Source: Dyella sp. ASV24 (GTDB taxonomy: Bacteria > Pseudomonadota > Gammaproteobacteria > Xanthomonadales > Rhodanobacteraceae). Taken from it: DNA of 61,730 nucleotides. The notes under the pieces were generated by a model that made no database searches, was not told the DNA's origin, and was given only the letters and a program-made list of their open reading frames with translations. The translations under genes and the position numbers were made by a program. The stretch covers positions 1-61,730 of the forward strand of contig NZ_JAELTQ010000016.1 in the NCBI RefSeq assembly GCF_016428905.1. Direction: 5' to 3'. This document shows, piece after piece, positions 18,146 to 25,960 of the stretch (within the stretch, counting starts at the first letter, position 1; every line of letters starts with the position of its first letter).

Positions 18146-19669
18146 ATGGGTTCTTTCCTTCATCCCATCGTCGGCAGGCACAGTGTGGGCCTGCTCGCAT
18201 GCACGTTGTCGTTGGCCCTGGCGGGCTGCACCGTCGGTCCGGATTTCGTCGCGCCCACGCCGGCGGCGCCCACCGATTGGGCGAGCTGGCGAAGCGGCGA
18301 TGCCAGCCTGGTGACGCCCGTCGTTGGGGCTTCGCCTTTGCAGGCCGACTGGTGGAAGGCATTCCACGATCCCGTATTGGATCGACTGGAGGCGCAGGCG
18401 TTCGCGGCCAGTCCGGATCTGCAGAAGGCGGCGCTCCACTTCGCGCAATCACGTGCGCAACGCAGCACGGTCGCTGCCCAGCAATGGCCCGCCGCCAACC
18501 TGAGCGCCAGCGAGAATCGGCAGCGCATCAGCGAGTACAGCGCGAGCACCCGCATTGCCGAAGGTCTGGGCCCTGAGAAGCAGCAGCTGATCGACTTGCT
18601 CAGCCAGCCGTTCAATGTGTATCAGGCCGGCTTCGATGCCTCGTGGGAACTGGATCTCTGGGGCAGGGTGCGTCGCTCGGTGGAAGCCGCTGATGCCGAT
18701 GTTGCGCAGCAAGCCGCCTTGCTGGATCAAGCTCGACTCAGCGTGGCCAGCGACGTGGCGCGCAACTATTTCCAGCTGCGCACGACACAACGGCAGATCC
18801 AGCTGACCCGCGATGATATCGACGCGATGGCGCAACGCCTGAAGATCATTGAGGTTCGCGTGGACGCGGGCACCATCGATCATGTGGATCTGGCGCAACA
18901 GCGTGCAGAGCTCGCTGCGCTACAGGCTCAGTTGCCCGGTTTGTTGGTGCAAGCCGGTGCGTACGAGAACCAGATCGCGCTGCTGCTCGGCGAACACCCT
19001 GGCACTTTGCACGATAGGTTGCAGCCGGTGGCGGAAAGCGCGCGCCTGTTGCCACCCGACCTCGCGCCCGGCGTGCCTTCCGAAGTGGCCGCGCGTCGGC
19101 CAGACATCCGCGCCGCGGAACAACGTCTTCGCAATGCCACGGCCGGCATCGGCATCGCCAAGGCGGATCTCTACCCGAACGTGACGATCGGCGCGCAGTT
19201 CGGTTACGAGTCCTATCTCAGCGGCAAGTTTGCCGACTGGGGAAGCCGGACCTGGTCCATCGGGCCCTCGCTCAGCTTGCCGCTGTTCGATCACGGTCGC
19301 CGGATGAGCGTGGTCCAGTTGCGCGAGCTGCAGCAACAGGAGGCCGCTGTCGACTATCACCGCACCGTGCTGCAGGCATGGCAGGAGATCGACGACGCGC
19401 TCAATGGTTACGCGTCCTATCGACAAGAAACGCAGAAACTGGTCGAGCGCGTGCGCAGTACGGACGAGGCGTACAAGCTCATCCAGGTCAAATACGACGC
19501 TGGAACCGTGGACTTCCTCGCGGTGCTGGACAGTCATCGCAGCTATCTTCAGGCGCGTCGTGATCTCGCGGCGAGCCAGGGCCAGCTCGACATCCAGTTC
19601 GTCGCGGTCAACAAGGCCGTGGGCAATGTGCCGATGCAGTCGGCAGGCCTGGCCGACGCCCATCCCTGA
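18146..19669 (+). CDS. NodT-family outer-membrane efflux lipoprotein
   Basis: TolC-like outer-membrane channel of 507 residues that completes the tripartite pump. A lipoprotein signal ends in LALAGC, followed by TVGPDF, the usual NodT start. The two outer-membrane efflux repeats include ADWWKAFHDPVLDRLEAQA, SWELDLWGRVRRSVEAA, PGVPSEVAARRPDIRAAEQR and VKYDAGTVDFLAVLDSHRS. It lies 16 bp after the permease gene. E. coli ybhGFSR has no such gene, so this locus is more self-contained. It could also serve the divergently encoded FUSC protein. Confidence 0.95.
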   Translation: MGSFLHPIVGRHSVGLLACTLSLALAGCTVGPDFVAPTPAAPTDWASWRSGDASLVTPVVGASPLQADWWKAFHDPVLDRLEAQAFAASPDLQKAALHFAQSRAQRSTVAAQQWPAANLSASENRQRISEYSASTRIAEGLGPEKQQLIDLLSQPFNVYQAGFDASWELDLWGRVRRSVEAADADVAQQAALLDQARLSVASDVARNYFQLRTTQRQIQLTRDDIDAMAQRLKIIEVRVDAGTIDHVDLAQQRAELAALQAQLPGLLVQAGAYENQIALLLGEHPGTLHDRLQPVAESARLLPPDLAPGVPSEVAARRPDIRAAEQRLRNATAGIGIAKADLYPNVTIGAQFGYESYLSGKFADWGSRTWSIGPSLSLPLFDHGRRMSVVQLRELQQQEAAVDYHRTVLQAWQEIDDALNGYASYRQETQKLVERVRSTDEAYKLIQVKYDAGTVDFLAVLDSHRSYLQARRDLAASQGQLDIQFVAVNKAVGNVPMQSAGLADAHP

Positions 19670-19683
19670 GTGGGTCAGGCGTA

Positions 19684-19719
19684 AGCAAAAAAAGCCGGAG
19701 CGCCTTACGGGGCTCCGGC
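19684..19719. terminator. Bidirectional terminator between efflux operon and TonB receptor
   Basis: GCCGGAGC (19694-19701) pairs with GCTCCGGC (19712-19719). On the minus strand a 7-nt T run follows, giving a strong terminator for the TonB receptor gene. On the plus strand the hairpin lacks a clear T run but can stop the efflux transcript partly. Confidence 0.85.
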
Positions 19720-19752
19720 AAGATTACTGCTGGGAGAGTGTTACAGGGAACG

Positions 19753-22635
19753 TCAGAACTGCTGGTTGTACTGGACGTAGAAGTAGCGCCCCAGGTCCAG
19801 CGTCGGATCGAGAGCAGTTGCCGAGTTGTAGCCCAGTTCGGCGGCGAGGATCTCCATCGGCGGCTTCTTGTCGAAGATGTTGCGGATGCCCACCGAAATC
19901 TGTGCCTTCCACGGCAACTGGTAACGACCCTGCGCGTCGTTGAACACCACAGCGCCCATACGGTTGGCGCCCGGACCATAGGCCCAGTTCACGCTGTTGT
20001 AGTTGGGCTTGTTGCAGTGCTCGGTGTCGCTGAAGCACTCGTCGAGGATCGCGCCGTAGTAGCGGAGGCCCCAGTTCGCGCCCCAGTTGCCCAGCGTCCA
20101 GTCCAGTCCAAGGTTTGCGCGCCAGTGCGGATTGCCGTACTGGCCGGCGTAGTTGATCGCCGGTGCATCGTTGGTGCTGGCCTGGGTCCACTCGTCGAGG
20201 TAGTTCACGTTCATGTTGAACACGAAGCGGCCGAACGAGAACTGCGGCAGTCGGTAGTTCACACCAAGGTTGTAGCCCGCGGTCTGGATCCAGCCAAGGT
20301 TGGCATTGCCTTCGTGCAGATCCACCACCTGGCCATTGGCATCGCGCGAGAACTGCGAGCAGAACTCCTGCACCGAATACTGGTAGCACTGATCAAGCAC
20401 GTAATTGGCGGTGATCGCCGTGATCACGTTGGTGATCTTGATTTTGTAGTAGTCCAGCGTCAGGTCCAGACCGTCGACGTAGTGCGGGCTGTACACCAGG
20501 CCCAGCGTGCGCGTAGTGCTGTGCTCGGGCTGCAGATACAGGTTGCCAGCGCCAGTGACGAACGGCGTGGTGCTCTGGTTGTTCGGGCCCTTGATCGGCT
20601 GGTTGGCGGTGTTGAGCTGGCGGAAGTCCGACGGCAGGCCGGCGGCTGCGCAGTTCCTGGCCACAGCACCGTTGCCGGTGGTGCCGTACACGGCATCGCA
20701 GGGGTCAGTGTAGTTGTCGAAGGTCTGCGAGCCGCCACCGAACAAGTCACCCAGCGTCGGTGCGCGGAAGCCCTTGGCGAACGTGCCGCGAACCATCAGG
20801 TCTTCGAACGGCGACCAGGTGAAGCTGTACTTGTTGTTCGTGGTGCTGCCGAAGTTGCTGTAGTGCGAGTAGCGGCTGGCGATATCGAGCGCCAGCGACT
20901 TGGCGCCCGGCAGATCCTTCAGCAGCGGAATGCCCAGCTCCACGTACGCCTCGTTCACCGTGTACGAGCCACGCGTCGGGCCGGCGGCAAGGTCGGTGGT
21001 GTAGCCGGCGCTGGCCAGTTCGTCCGGCGTGTCGTAACCACTGTTGTTGCGGTGTTCGATACCGGCCGCGATGCTGAAGGTACCGGCGGGCATTTCGAAC
21101 AGGCCGCCGGTGATGTTGGCGGTGAAGTCCTTGATGATGCTCTGCGCTGACGATTGCTCACGCGCCATGATGTAGTTCAGCGCCTGCTTGGTCGACGCAC
21201 TCGGGCCACCGAGGATGTTGAACGGCACGCACTGGCCGAGCGAGATCGGGCTGGCCGCCGTACCGCACTGCACGACGCCCTCGCTGTTGAGGAACGACGG
21301 ACCGAGCGCCTGCTTGAGATTGAGCAGGTTGAGGTTGCCCGTGTTGGTGGTGTCTACGTCGTACTTGTCGTAGCCAAAGCCCGCATCCCAGTTCCAGGGA
21401 TGGTCGAGAAACTCGAAGTTGCCCTCGAAGGCGCCATCGAAATGCAGCGACTTGGCGCTCTGGTTGCTCACGCGCGGCATTTCGACCGTACGGCGCACGA
21501 ACGACAGGTCATTGCCCGGCAGCGGGTTGTAGTAGCTGTCGCCGCTCAGGTACACCGGGAAGGTCGGCTGGCTGGTGCTCGTGAGCGGGTAGCCCGCGAC
21601 CTGCGTGGACGAGTTGCGCTCGGCATACATGCCGGTCGCCTTGAACGTCACGTTGTCGCTGAAGTTGTAGCTGCCCTCGGTGAAGATCGACTTCAGCTCG
21701 GTCGGCAGCTGATCCATCATCTGGTTGGTGGCGTTGAAGTAGTCGTTGTCTTCGACGCCCACGTGGTAGTTGTTGATGTTGCGCGAGTCGGCGCCCGTGC
21801 CAATGTGGTTCGGGTCACCCGTGTGGTTGAGCACATAGCTGTCGCCGTCGTAGCTGAAGCGACCCCACGGACCTGTACCGCTGTAACCGGCGCTCGGGAA
21901 ATCCGGGCCGTAGGTGTAGCGGGTGATGTCACGCGACTTGGCCCACACCGGATCGGTCTTGTTGTACGTGGCGGAGAACACCACCGACGACTTCTGGCCG
22001 GTGCTGCCAACCGTGAACGAGTACGCCTGCTGGCGACCGTCGCCGCCCTGGTTCTGGCCGATCGAACCGCTGACGGCGGCGCCGTCGAAGTGGTCCTTGA
22101 GGATGATGTTCACCACGCCGGCGATGGCGTCGGAACCGTAGATCGACGAAGCGCCGTCCTTCAGGATCTCGATGCGCTCGATCAGGCTGGCCGGCACCGT
22201 CGACACGTCGGTGAAGCCGTTGAGGCTGGTCATCCAACGCTTGCCGTTCACCAGCACCAGCGTGCGGTTCTCGCCGAGGTTGTACAGGTTGACGTACTGG
22301 CCGCCTTCCTCGGTGTTGCTCAGCAGCACCGCCGACTTGCTGAAGGTGGGTTGGCCGGAGACGGTCAGGTTCTGCAGGATGTCACCGACGTTGGTCAGGC
22401 CGGTTTTCTGGATGTCGGCCTGCGTCAGCGTGATGACCGGCTGCGCGGTTTCCACGTCCACGCTGCGAATGCGCGAACCGGTAACGGTGACGGTTTCGAG
22501 TTTCTTGGCCGACTCCGGGCTGGCCTGGGCGCCGCCGGTGTCTTGTGCGTAGACCTCGCCCGCAACGGCGAATGCGCCCAGCGCAAGGCCCAGGCGAATA
22601 GCTGTAGACAGCTTGCTGTTTCCAAAATGCTTCAC
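19753..22635 (-). CDS. TonB-dependent outer-membrane receptor
   Basis: Active-uptake porin of 960 residues. The signal peptide (LGLALGAFAVAGEVYA) is followed by a TonB-box-like ETVTVTGSRI (about residue 47). The plug domain includes DILQNLTV, the long RTLVLVNGKRW loop, and IERIEILKDGASSIYGSDAIAGVVNII. A 22-strand-type barrel ends in a terminal Phe (YNQQF). It belongs to the large Xanthomonadales receptor class with the GSRI start. The ligand (peptide, sugar or siderophore) cannot be told. The GTG start has GGGGAG 8 nt upstream. There is no carboxypeptidase-like N-terminal or STN domain. A structured leader of about 160 nt lies upstream. Confidence 0.95.
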   Translation of the reverse strand: MKHFGNSKLSTAIRLGLALGAFAVAGEVYAQDTGGAQASPESAKKLETVTVTGSRIRSVDVETAQPVITLTQADIQKTGLTNVGDILQNLTVSGQPTFSKSAVLLSNTEEGGQYVNLYNLGENRTLVLVNGKRWMTSLNGFTDVSTVPASLIERIEILKDGASSIYGSDAIAGVVNIILKDHFDGAAVSGSIGQNQGGDGRQQAYSFTVGSTGQKSSVVFSATYNKTDPVWAKSRDITRYTYGPDFPSAGYSGTGPWGRFSYDGDSYVLNHTGDPNHIGTGADSRNINNYHVGVEDNDYFNATNQMMDQLPTELKSIFTEGSYNFSDNVTFKATGMYAERNSSTQVAGYPLTSTSQPTFPVYLSGDSYYNPLPGNDLSFVRRTVEMPRVSNQSAKSLHFDGAFEGNFEFLDHPWNWDAGFGYDKYDVDTTNTGNLNLLNLKQALGPSFLNSEGVVQCGTAASPISLGQCVPFNILGGPSASTKQALNYIMAREQSSAQSIIKDFTANITGGLFEMPAGTFSIAAGIEHRNNSGYDTPDELASAGYTTDLAAGPTRGSYTVNEAYVELGIPLLKDLPGAKSLALDIASRYSHYSNFGSTTNNKYSFTWSPFEDLMVRGTFAKGFRAPTLGDLFGGGSQTFDNYTDPCDAVYGTTGNGAVARNCAAAGLPSDFRQLNTANQPIKGPNNQSTTPFVTGAGNLYLQPEHSTTRTLGLVYSPHYVDGLDLTLDYYKIKITNVITAITANYVLDQCYQYSVQEFCSQFSRDANGQVVDLHEGNANLGWIQTAGYNLGVNYRLPQFSFGRFVFNMNVNYLDEWTQASTNDAPAINYAGQYGNPHWRANLGLDWTLGNWGANWGLRYYGAILDECFSDTEHCNKPNYNSVNWAYGPGANRMGAVVFNDAQGRYQLPWKAQISVGIRNIFDKKPPMEILAAELGYNSATALDPTLDLGRYFYVQYNQQF

Positions 22636-22825
22636 GTTTTAGCTCCCCTAACGACGTGATCAACCGAAGGAATAAGCGCCAGGCGTCGTCCTGGCTTCTT
22701 CAGGCGCACGAGTCCCTGCGGCACTGTCTTGGAGACAGTTCCGTGGTCGAATGAATTGCGTAGGTAATTGCGGATTCCCCCGCCGCCCTCTTTCGAACTT
22801 AGAGGCGGCCGTCGCAAAAAGTCAA
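22636..22825 (-). promoter_or_regulatory. Promoter region and structured leader of the TonB receptor gene
   Basis: On the minus strand TTGACT (22825-22820) is followed after 17 nt by CTAAGT, a plausible but weak sigma-70 promoter. The leader of roughly 160 nt holds two neat hairpins: ACTGTCT-cca-AGACAGT (near 22725-22745) and GCCAGG-acgacg-CCTGGC (near 22680-22700). No known riboswitch was recognised. The rest of the 22636-23082 gap is AT-rich with several GTAAGT/GCAAGT-like words and no gene. Confidence 0.4.
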
Positions 22826-23047
22826 CGATTTTTGTAAGTCTTGCGTAAGTTTCCCTAGAAACAGGTGCTTACGCCATGGCTGTTGCGTCATGAAAACGCG
22901 ATTTAGACGCAAGCTTTACTTAAGTTTCGCGAATGTCTCGCGCAAGTGAATCGCAAGAAGATGCGATTTTGTGGCCCGGGCCGGCGATACGGCGCGTACA
23001 CGGCAGCATGCCATCGTGACGCCGTCGGAGGCCTCGAGCGGGCGTCG

Positions 23048-23083
23048 TTGCACCATGCCGGCGCATTGTCCATGATGGTGCAA
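23048..23083. promoter_or_regulatory. NtrC-like sites overlapping the ntrB start
   Basis: TGCACC-ATGCC-GGCGCA (23049-23065) differs from the NtrC consensus TGCACY-N5-GGTGCA at one base. A second half-site, GGTGCA, ends at 23082. Together TTGCACCAT and ATGGTGCAA form a perfect 9-bp inverted repeat 18 bp apart that touches the ATG. This suggests that NtrC represses its own operon. Confidence 0.55.
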
Positions 23084-24096
23084 TGAACGATACGGCGGCG
23101 CGGACATGGGCGGAGCCGTTGGCGACCGGAGTGGCGCTGGCGGATGCGCGGTTGCGCCTGTTGTGGGTAAATCCCGCCCTGGCGGAGCTGCTGGATATCG
23201 GACCGCGCAGCGCGGTGGGTCAGTCGTTGGCCGTATTGCTGCACCGTCCCGAATGGATGGCGCTGGCGGAACGCGCCTTGCAGGAGCCTTCGCCCCACCA
23301 GTTACGTGGCATCGACGTGCCGTCATCGCGTGGGTCAACATCACGAGTCGACGTGGCGATGCAGTGTCTGGCGAGCGGCGAATTGCTGCTGGAAGTACAT
23401 GCGTTGGCGCCAGTAGCGACGTCGGACACCCCGCTCTCAGCCACGTTGCGCGGCTTTGCCCACGAGGTGAAGAACCCGCTCGCCGGTCTACGAGGTGCCG
23501 CGCAGTTGCTGCAACGGCGTGTCGACGACGAACAGCTGCGCAACCTTGCCGGGCTGGTGATTGCCGAGGCGGATCGTCTGGCCGCGCTCGCCAATCGTCT
23601 GCTGCGCCACGATGGCGCAGCCCGGCTGGGCCCGGTGAATATCCACGAACAGCTCGAACGCCTTGGCGAACTGCTACAGGCCGAGCCCTCGCCGCCCACG
23701 CTGCGCCACGATTACGACCCGAGCCTGCCGGACATTTACGGCGACGCGGATCGCCTGCTGCAATTGCTGCTCAACCTGGCGCGCAATGCCATCGAAGCGG
23801 GCGCGCGCATGTTGACGTTCCGCACGCGTGCGGAAGCGGCGGTGCGATTGGGCGAGCGCATGGCGCGCATGGTGTTGCGCGTCGACGTGATCGACGACGG
23901 CCCGGGTGTGCCCGAGCATCTGCGCGATACCTTGTTTGAACCGCTGGTTTCCGGTCGTGCCGACGGGAGCGGACTGGGGCTTGCTCTGGCGCGTGAGATT
24001 GCGCGCGAGCATGGCGGTGAACTGCGCTACCTCGGCCGCCCCGGTGAAACCACGTTCTCCCTCTATCTGCCGATGGGGCGTACCCATGACGACTGA
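23083..24096 (+). CDS. ntrB: Nitrogen regulation sensor kinase NtrB (GlnL)
   Basis: Cytoplasmic PII-controlled histidine kinase/phosphatase that phosphorylates NtrC under nitrogen limitation. The 337-residue product has an N-terminal PAS domain (about 10-110), the phospho-acceptor H-box HEVKNPLAGLRGAAQLL (about 127), the N-box LLLNLARNAIEAG, and the ATP lid boxes DVIDDGPGVPEHL and GSGLGLALAREIA. There are no membrane helices, as expected for NtrB. It overlaps ntrC by 11 bp. An NtrC-like dyad covers its translation start and no clear Shine-Dalgarno is seen. Confidence 0.96.
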   Translation: MNDTAARTWAEPLATGVALADARLRLLWVNPALAELLDIGPRSAVGQSLAVLLHRPEWMALAERALQEPSPHQLRGIDVPSSRGSTSRVDVAMQCLASGELLLEVHALAPVATSDTPLSATLRGFAHEVKNPLAGLRGAAQLLQRRVDDEQLRNLAGLVIAEADRLAALANRLLRHDGAARLGPVNIHEQLERLGELLQAEPSPPTLRHDYDPSLPDIYGDADRLLQLLLNLARNAIEAGARMLTFRTRAEAAVRLGERMARMVLRVDVIDDGPGVPEHLRDTLFEPLVSGRADGSGLGLALAREIAREHGGELRYLGRPGETTFSLYLPMGRTHDD

Positions 24097-25486
24097 GTCT
24101 GGTTCCGACATCTGGATCGCCGACGATGATCGCGGCGTCCGCTTCGTACTGGCCGAAGCACTGCGCGACGCCGGCCTGTCGGTGCGCGAATTTGGCGACG
24201 CTGAAGCAGTGCGCGTGGCCTTGCGCACGTCGTCTCCCGCGCTGTTGCTCACTGACGTGCGTATGCCCGGCGAAGGCGGGCTCGCGCTGGTCGCTGCGCT
24301 CAAGGCGCAGGACGTGGGGCCGGTGATCGTCATGAGCGCGTTCACCGACGTTGCCACGACGGCGGCAGCGTATCGCGCAGGTGCGGTGGATTACCTTGCC
24401 AAGCCGTTCGATCTCGATCAGGCCGTGGCTGCGGTGCAACGCGCGCTGGCTGACGTTCCCTCCGCCGCGACTGCGTCAGTGGAACCGCCCGCACCGACTC
24501 ATGCGTTGCTCGGCGAAAGCCCGGCGATGCGCGAAGTGTTCCGTCTGATTGGGCGCGTGGCTGCGAGCGACCTCAATGTGCTCGTGACGGGCGAGACCGG
24601 CACTGGCAAAGAGTTGGTGGCGCGCGCATTGCACGAAGAGAGCGCACGTCGAGATAAACCCTTCGTCGCGCTCAATACCGCTGCCATTCCCAGTGAGTTG
24701 CTGGAGAGCGAACTGTTTGGCCACGAGGCCGGCGCGTTCACCGGCGCCACGCGTCGTCACGCCGGGCGTTTCGAGCAGGCCGAGGGTGGCACGCTGTTTC
24801 TCGATGAAATCGGCGACATGCCGCTGGCCCTGCAGACGCGTCTGCTACGCGTGTTGGCCGGTGGCGAGTTTTATCGCGTGGGCGGTCGCGAGTTGATCCG
24901 CGGTAACGTGCGCATCATCGCGGCCACCCACCAGGATCTGGATGTGCGCGTCGCTGCGGGCCAGTTCCGCGCCGACTTGAAACATCGCCTCGACGTGGTG
25001 CGTATTGAGCTCCCGCCGTTGCGCTTGCGGCGCAGCGACATTCCATTGCTCGCGCAGCATTTCCTCGCCAGCGCCGCGCAGGAGTTGCGTCTGCCGCCGA
25101 AACGTTTCTCCAAGGCGGCGTTGAAGGCGATCGGGCAGAGGGACTTTCCCGGCAACGTGCGCGAACTGGAAAACCTGTGCCGTCGCCTAGCCGTGATTGC
25201 CCCGGGCAACGAGATCCTCGCTTCCGATCTCGGTGCGAATAACGCGGGCAGCACGGCAGGTGGTTGGACCGACGCTTTGCGCGAGTGGGTCTCGCAAGCG
25301 TTGGCGGACGGCGAGTTGGATATCCATACGCGCGCCCGTGAAGCGCTGGACCAGACGCTGCTGCAGGTGGCGCTGGAAGCCCACGAAGGCCATCGCCAGC
25401 ACGCCGCGGCTGCACTGGGCGTGGGCCGCAACACCCTTACCCGCAAGCTGGGCTCGTCGCGTGTGCGCGGGCCGTCCAAGTCATGA
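24086..25486 (+). CDS. ntrC: Nitrogen regulator NtrC (GlnG), sigma-54 activator
   Basis: Response regulator and bacterial enhancer-binding protein of 466 residues. The receiver domain (1-120) has acidic residues IADDD and phospho-acceptor Asp in [13 protein letters not shown]. The AAA+ domain (about 140-365) shows Walker A GETGTGKE, the sigma-54 contact loop GAFTGA and Walker [13 protein letters not shown]. The Fis-type helix-turn-helix is at the end ([20 protein letters not shown]). The ATG at 24086 is used because the receiver starts there. The target glnA promoter with its NtrC site lies at 878-996. Confidence 0.97.
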   Translation: MTTESGSDIWIADDDRGVRFVLAEALRDAGLSVREFGDAEAVRVALRTSSPALLLTDVRMPGEGGLALVAALKAQDVGPVIVMSAFTDVATTAAAYRAGAVDYLAKPFDLDQAVAAVQRALADVPSAATASVEPPAPTHALLGESPAMREVFRLIGRVAASDLNVLVTGETGTGKELVARALHEESARRDKPFVALNTAAIPSELLESELFGHEAGAFTGATRRHAGRFEQAEGGTLFLDEIGDMPLALQTRLLRVLAGGEFYRVGGRELIRGNVRIIAATHQDLDVRVAAGQFRADLKHRLDVVRIELPPLRLRRSDIPLLAQHFLASAAQELRLPPKRFSKAALKAIGQRDFPGNVRELENLCRRLAVIAPGNEILASDLGANNAGSTAGGWTDALREWVSQALADGELDIHTRAREALDQTLLQVALEAHEGHRQHAAAALGVGRNTLTRKLGSSRVRGPSKS

Positions 25487-25496
25487 GAGATCTGTC

Positions 25497-25946
25497 ATGA
25501 GCATCACCATTCGTACGGCCACGCGTGCCGATATCGCGCACATCGCGCGATGGAATCTCGCCATGGCGTGGGAAACCGAACAGAAGGCGTTGGACCCCGC
25601 GGTGCTCGAGCGCGGCGTCACGGCTGTCTTCGACGAACCCCGCCGCGGGTTTTATCTGGTGGCGGAACGTGGCAACGAGCCCGTGGGCTGTCTGCTGGTG
25701 ACGTACGAGTGGAGTGATTGGCGCGCCGGTGACTTCTGGTGGATTCAGAGCGTATACGTGGCAGAGTCCGCGCGTCGCGAAGGTGTGCTCCGCCAGCTAT
25801 ATGAAGAGGCGAAGCAACGCGCAGCGCTGGCTGGCGCGGTAGGTCTGCGTCTGTACGTGGAGACGGAGAACGAGCGCGCGCAGCGCACCTATGCCGGGCT
25901 TGGCATGGAGCGTTGCCACTACTTCATGTACGAAGCGGAGTTCTGA
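25497..25946 (+). CDS. GNAT-family N-acetyltransferase
   Basis: Predicted acetyl-CoA-dependent acetyltransferase of 149 residues, substrate unknown. The GNAT fold is visible: MSITIRTATRADIAHIARWN at the start, the central strand WWIQSVYVAESARREGVLRQL with the acetyl-CoA loop in the form RREGVLRQL (a variant of Q/RxxGxG/A, with Val in the usual Gly/Ala place), and LRLYVETENERAQRTYAGLGM at the end. It starts 10 bp after ntrC and may be co-transcribed. The ATG at 25497 has GAGAGA upstream. Confidence 0.88.
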   Translation: MSITIRTATRADIAHIARWNLAMAWETEQKALDPAVLERGVTAVFDEPRRGFYLVAERGNEPVGCLLVTYEWSDWRAGDFWWIQSVYVAESARREGVLRQLYEEAKQRAALAGAVGLRLYVETENERAQRTYAGLGMERCHYFMYEAEF

Positions 25947-25960
25947 GTAGCTGATATTTC

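Noticed and set aside
21154-22659. Plus-strand open frame of 501 codons opposite the TonB receptor
   Set aside because: Antisense shadow of a certain receptor gene, with skewed V/H/R/A composition.
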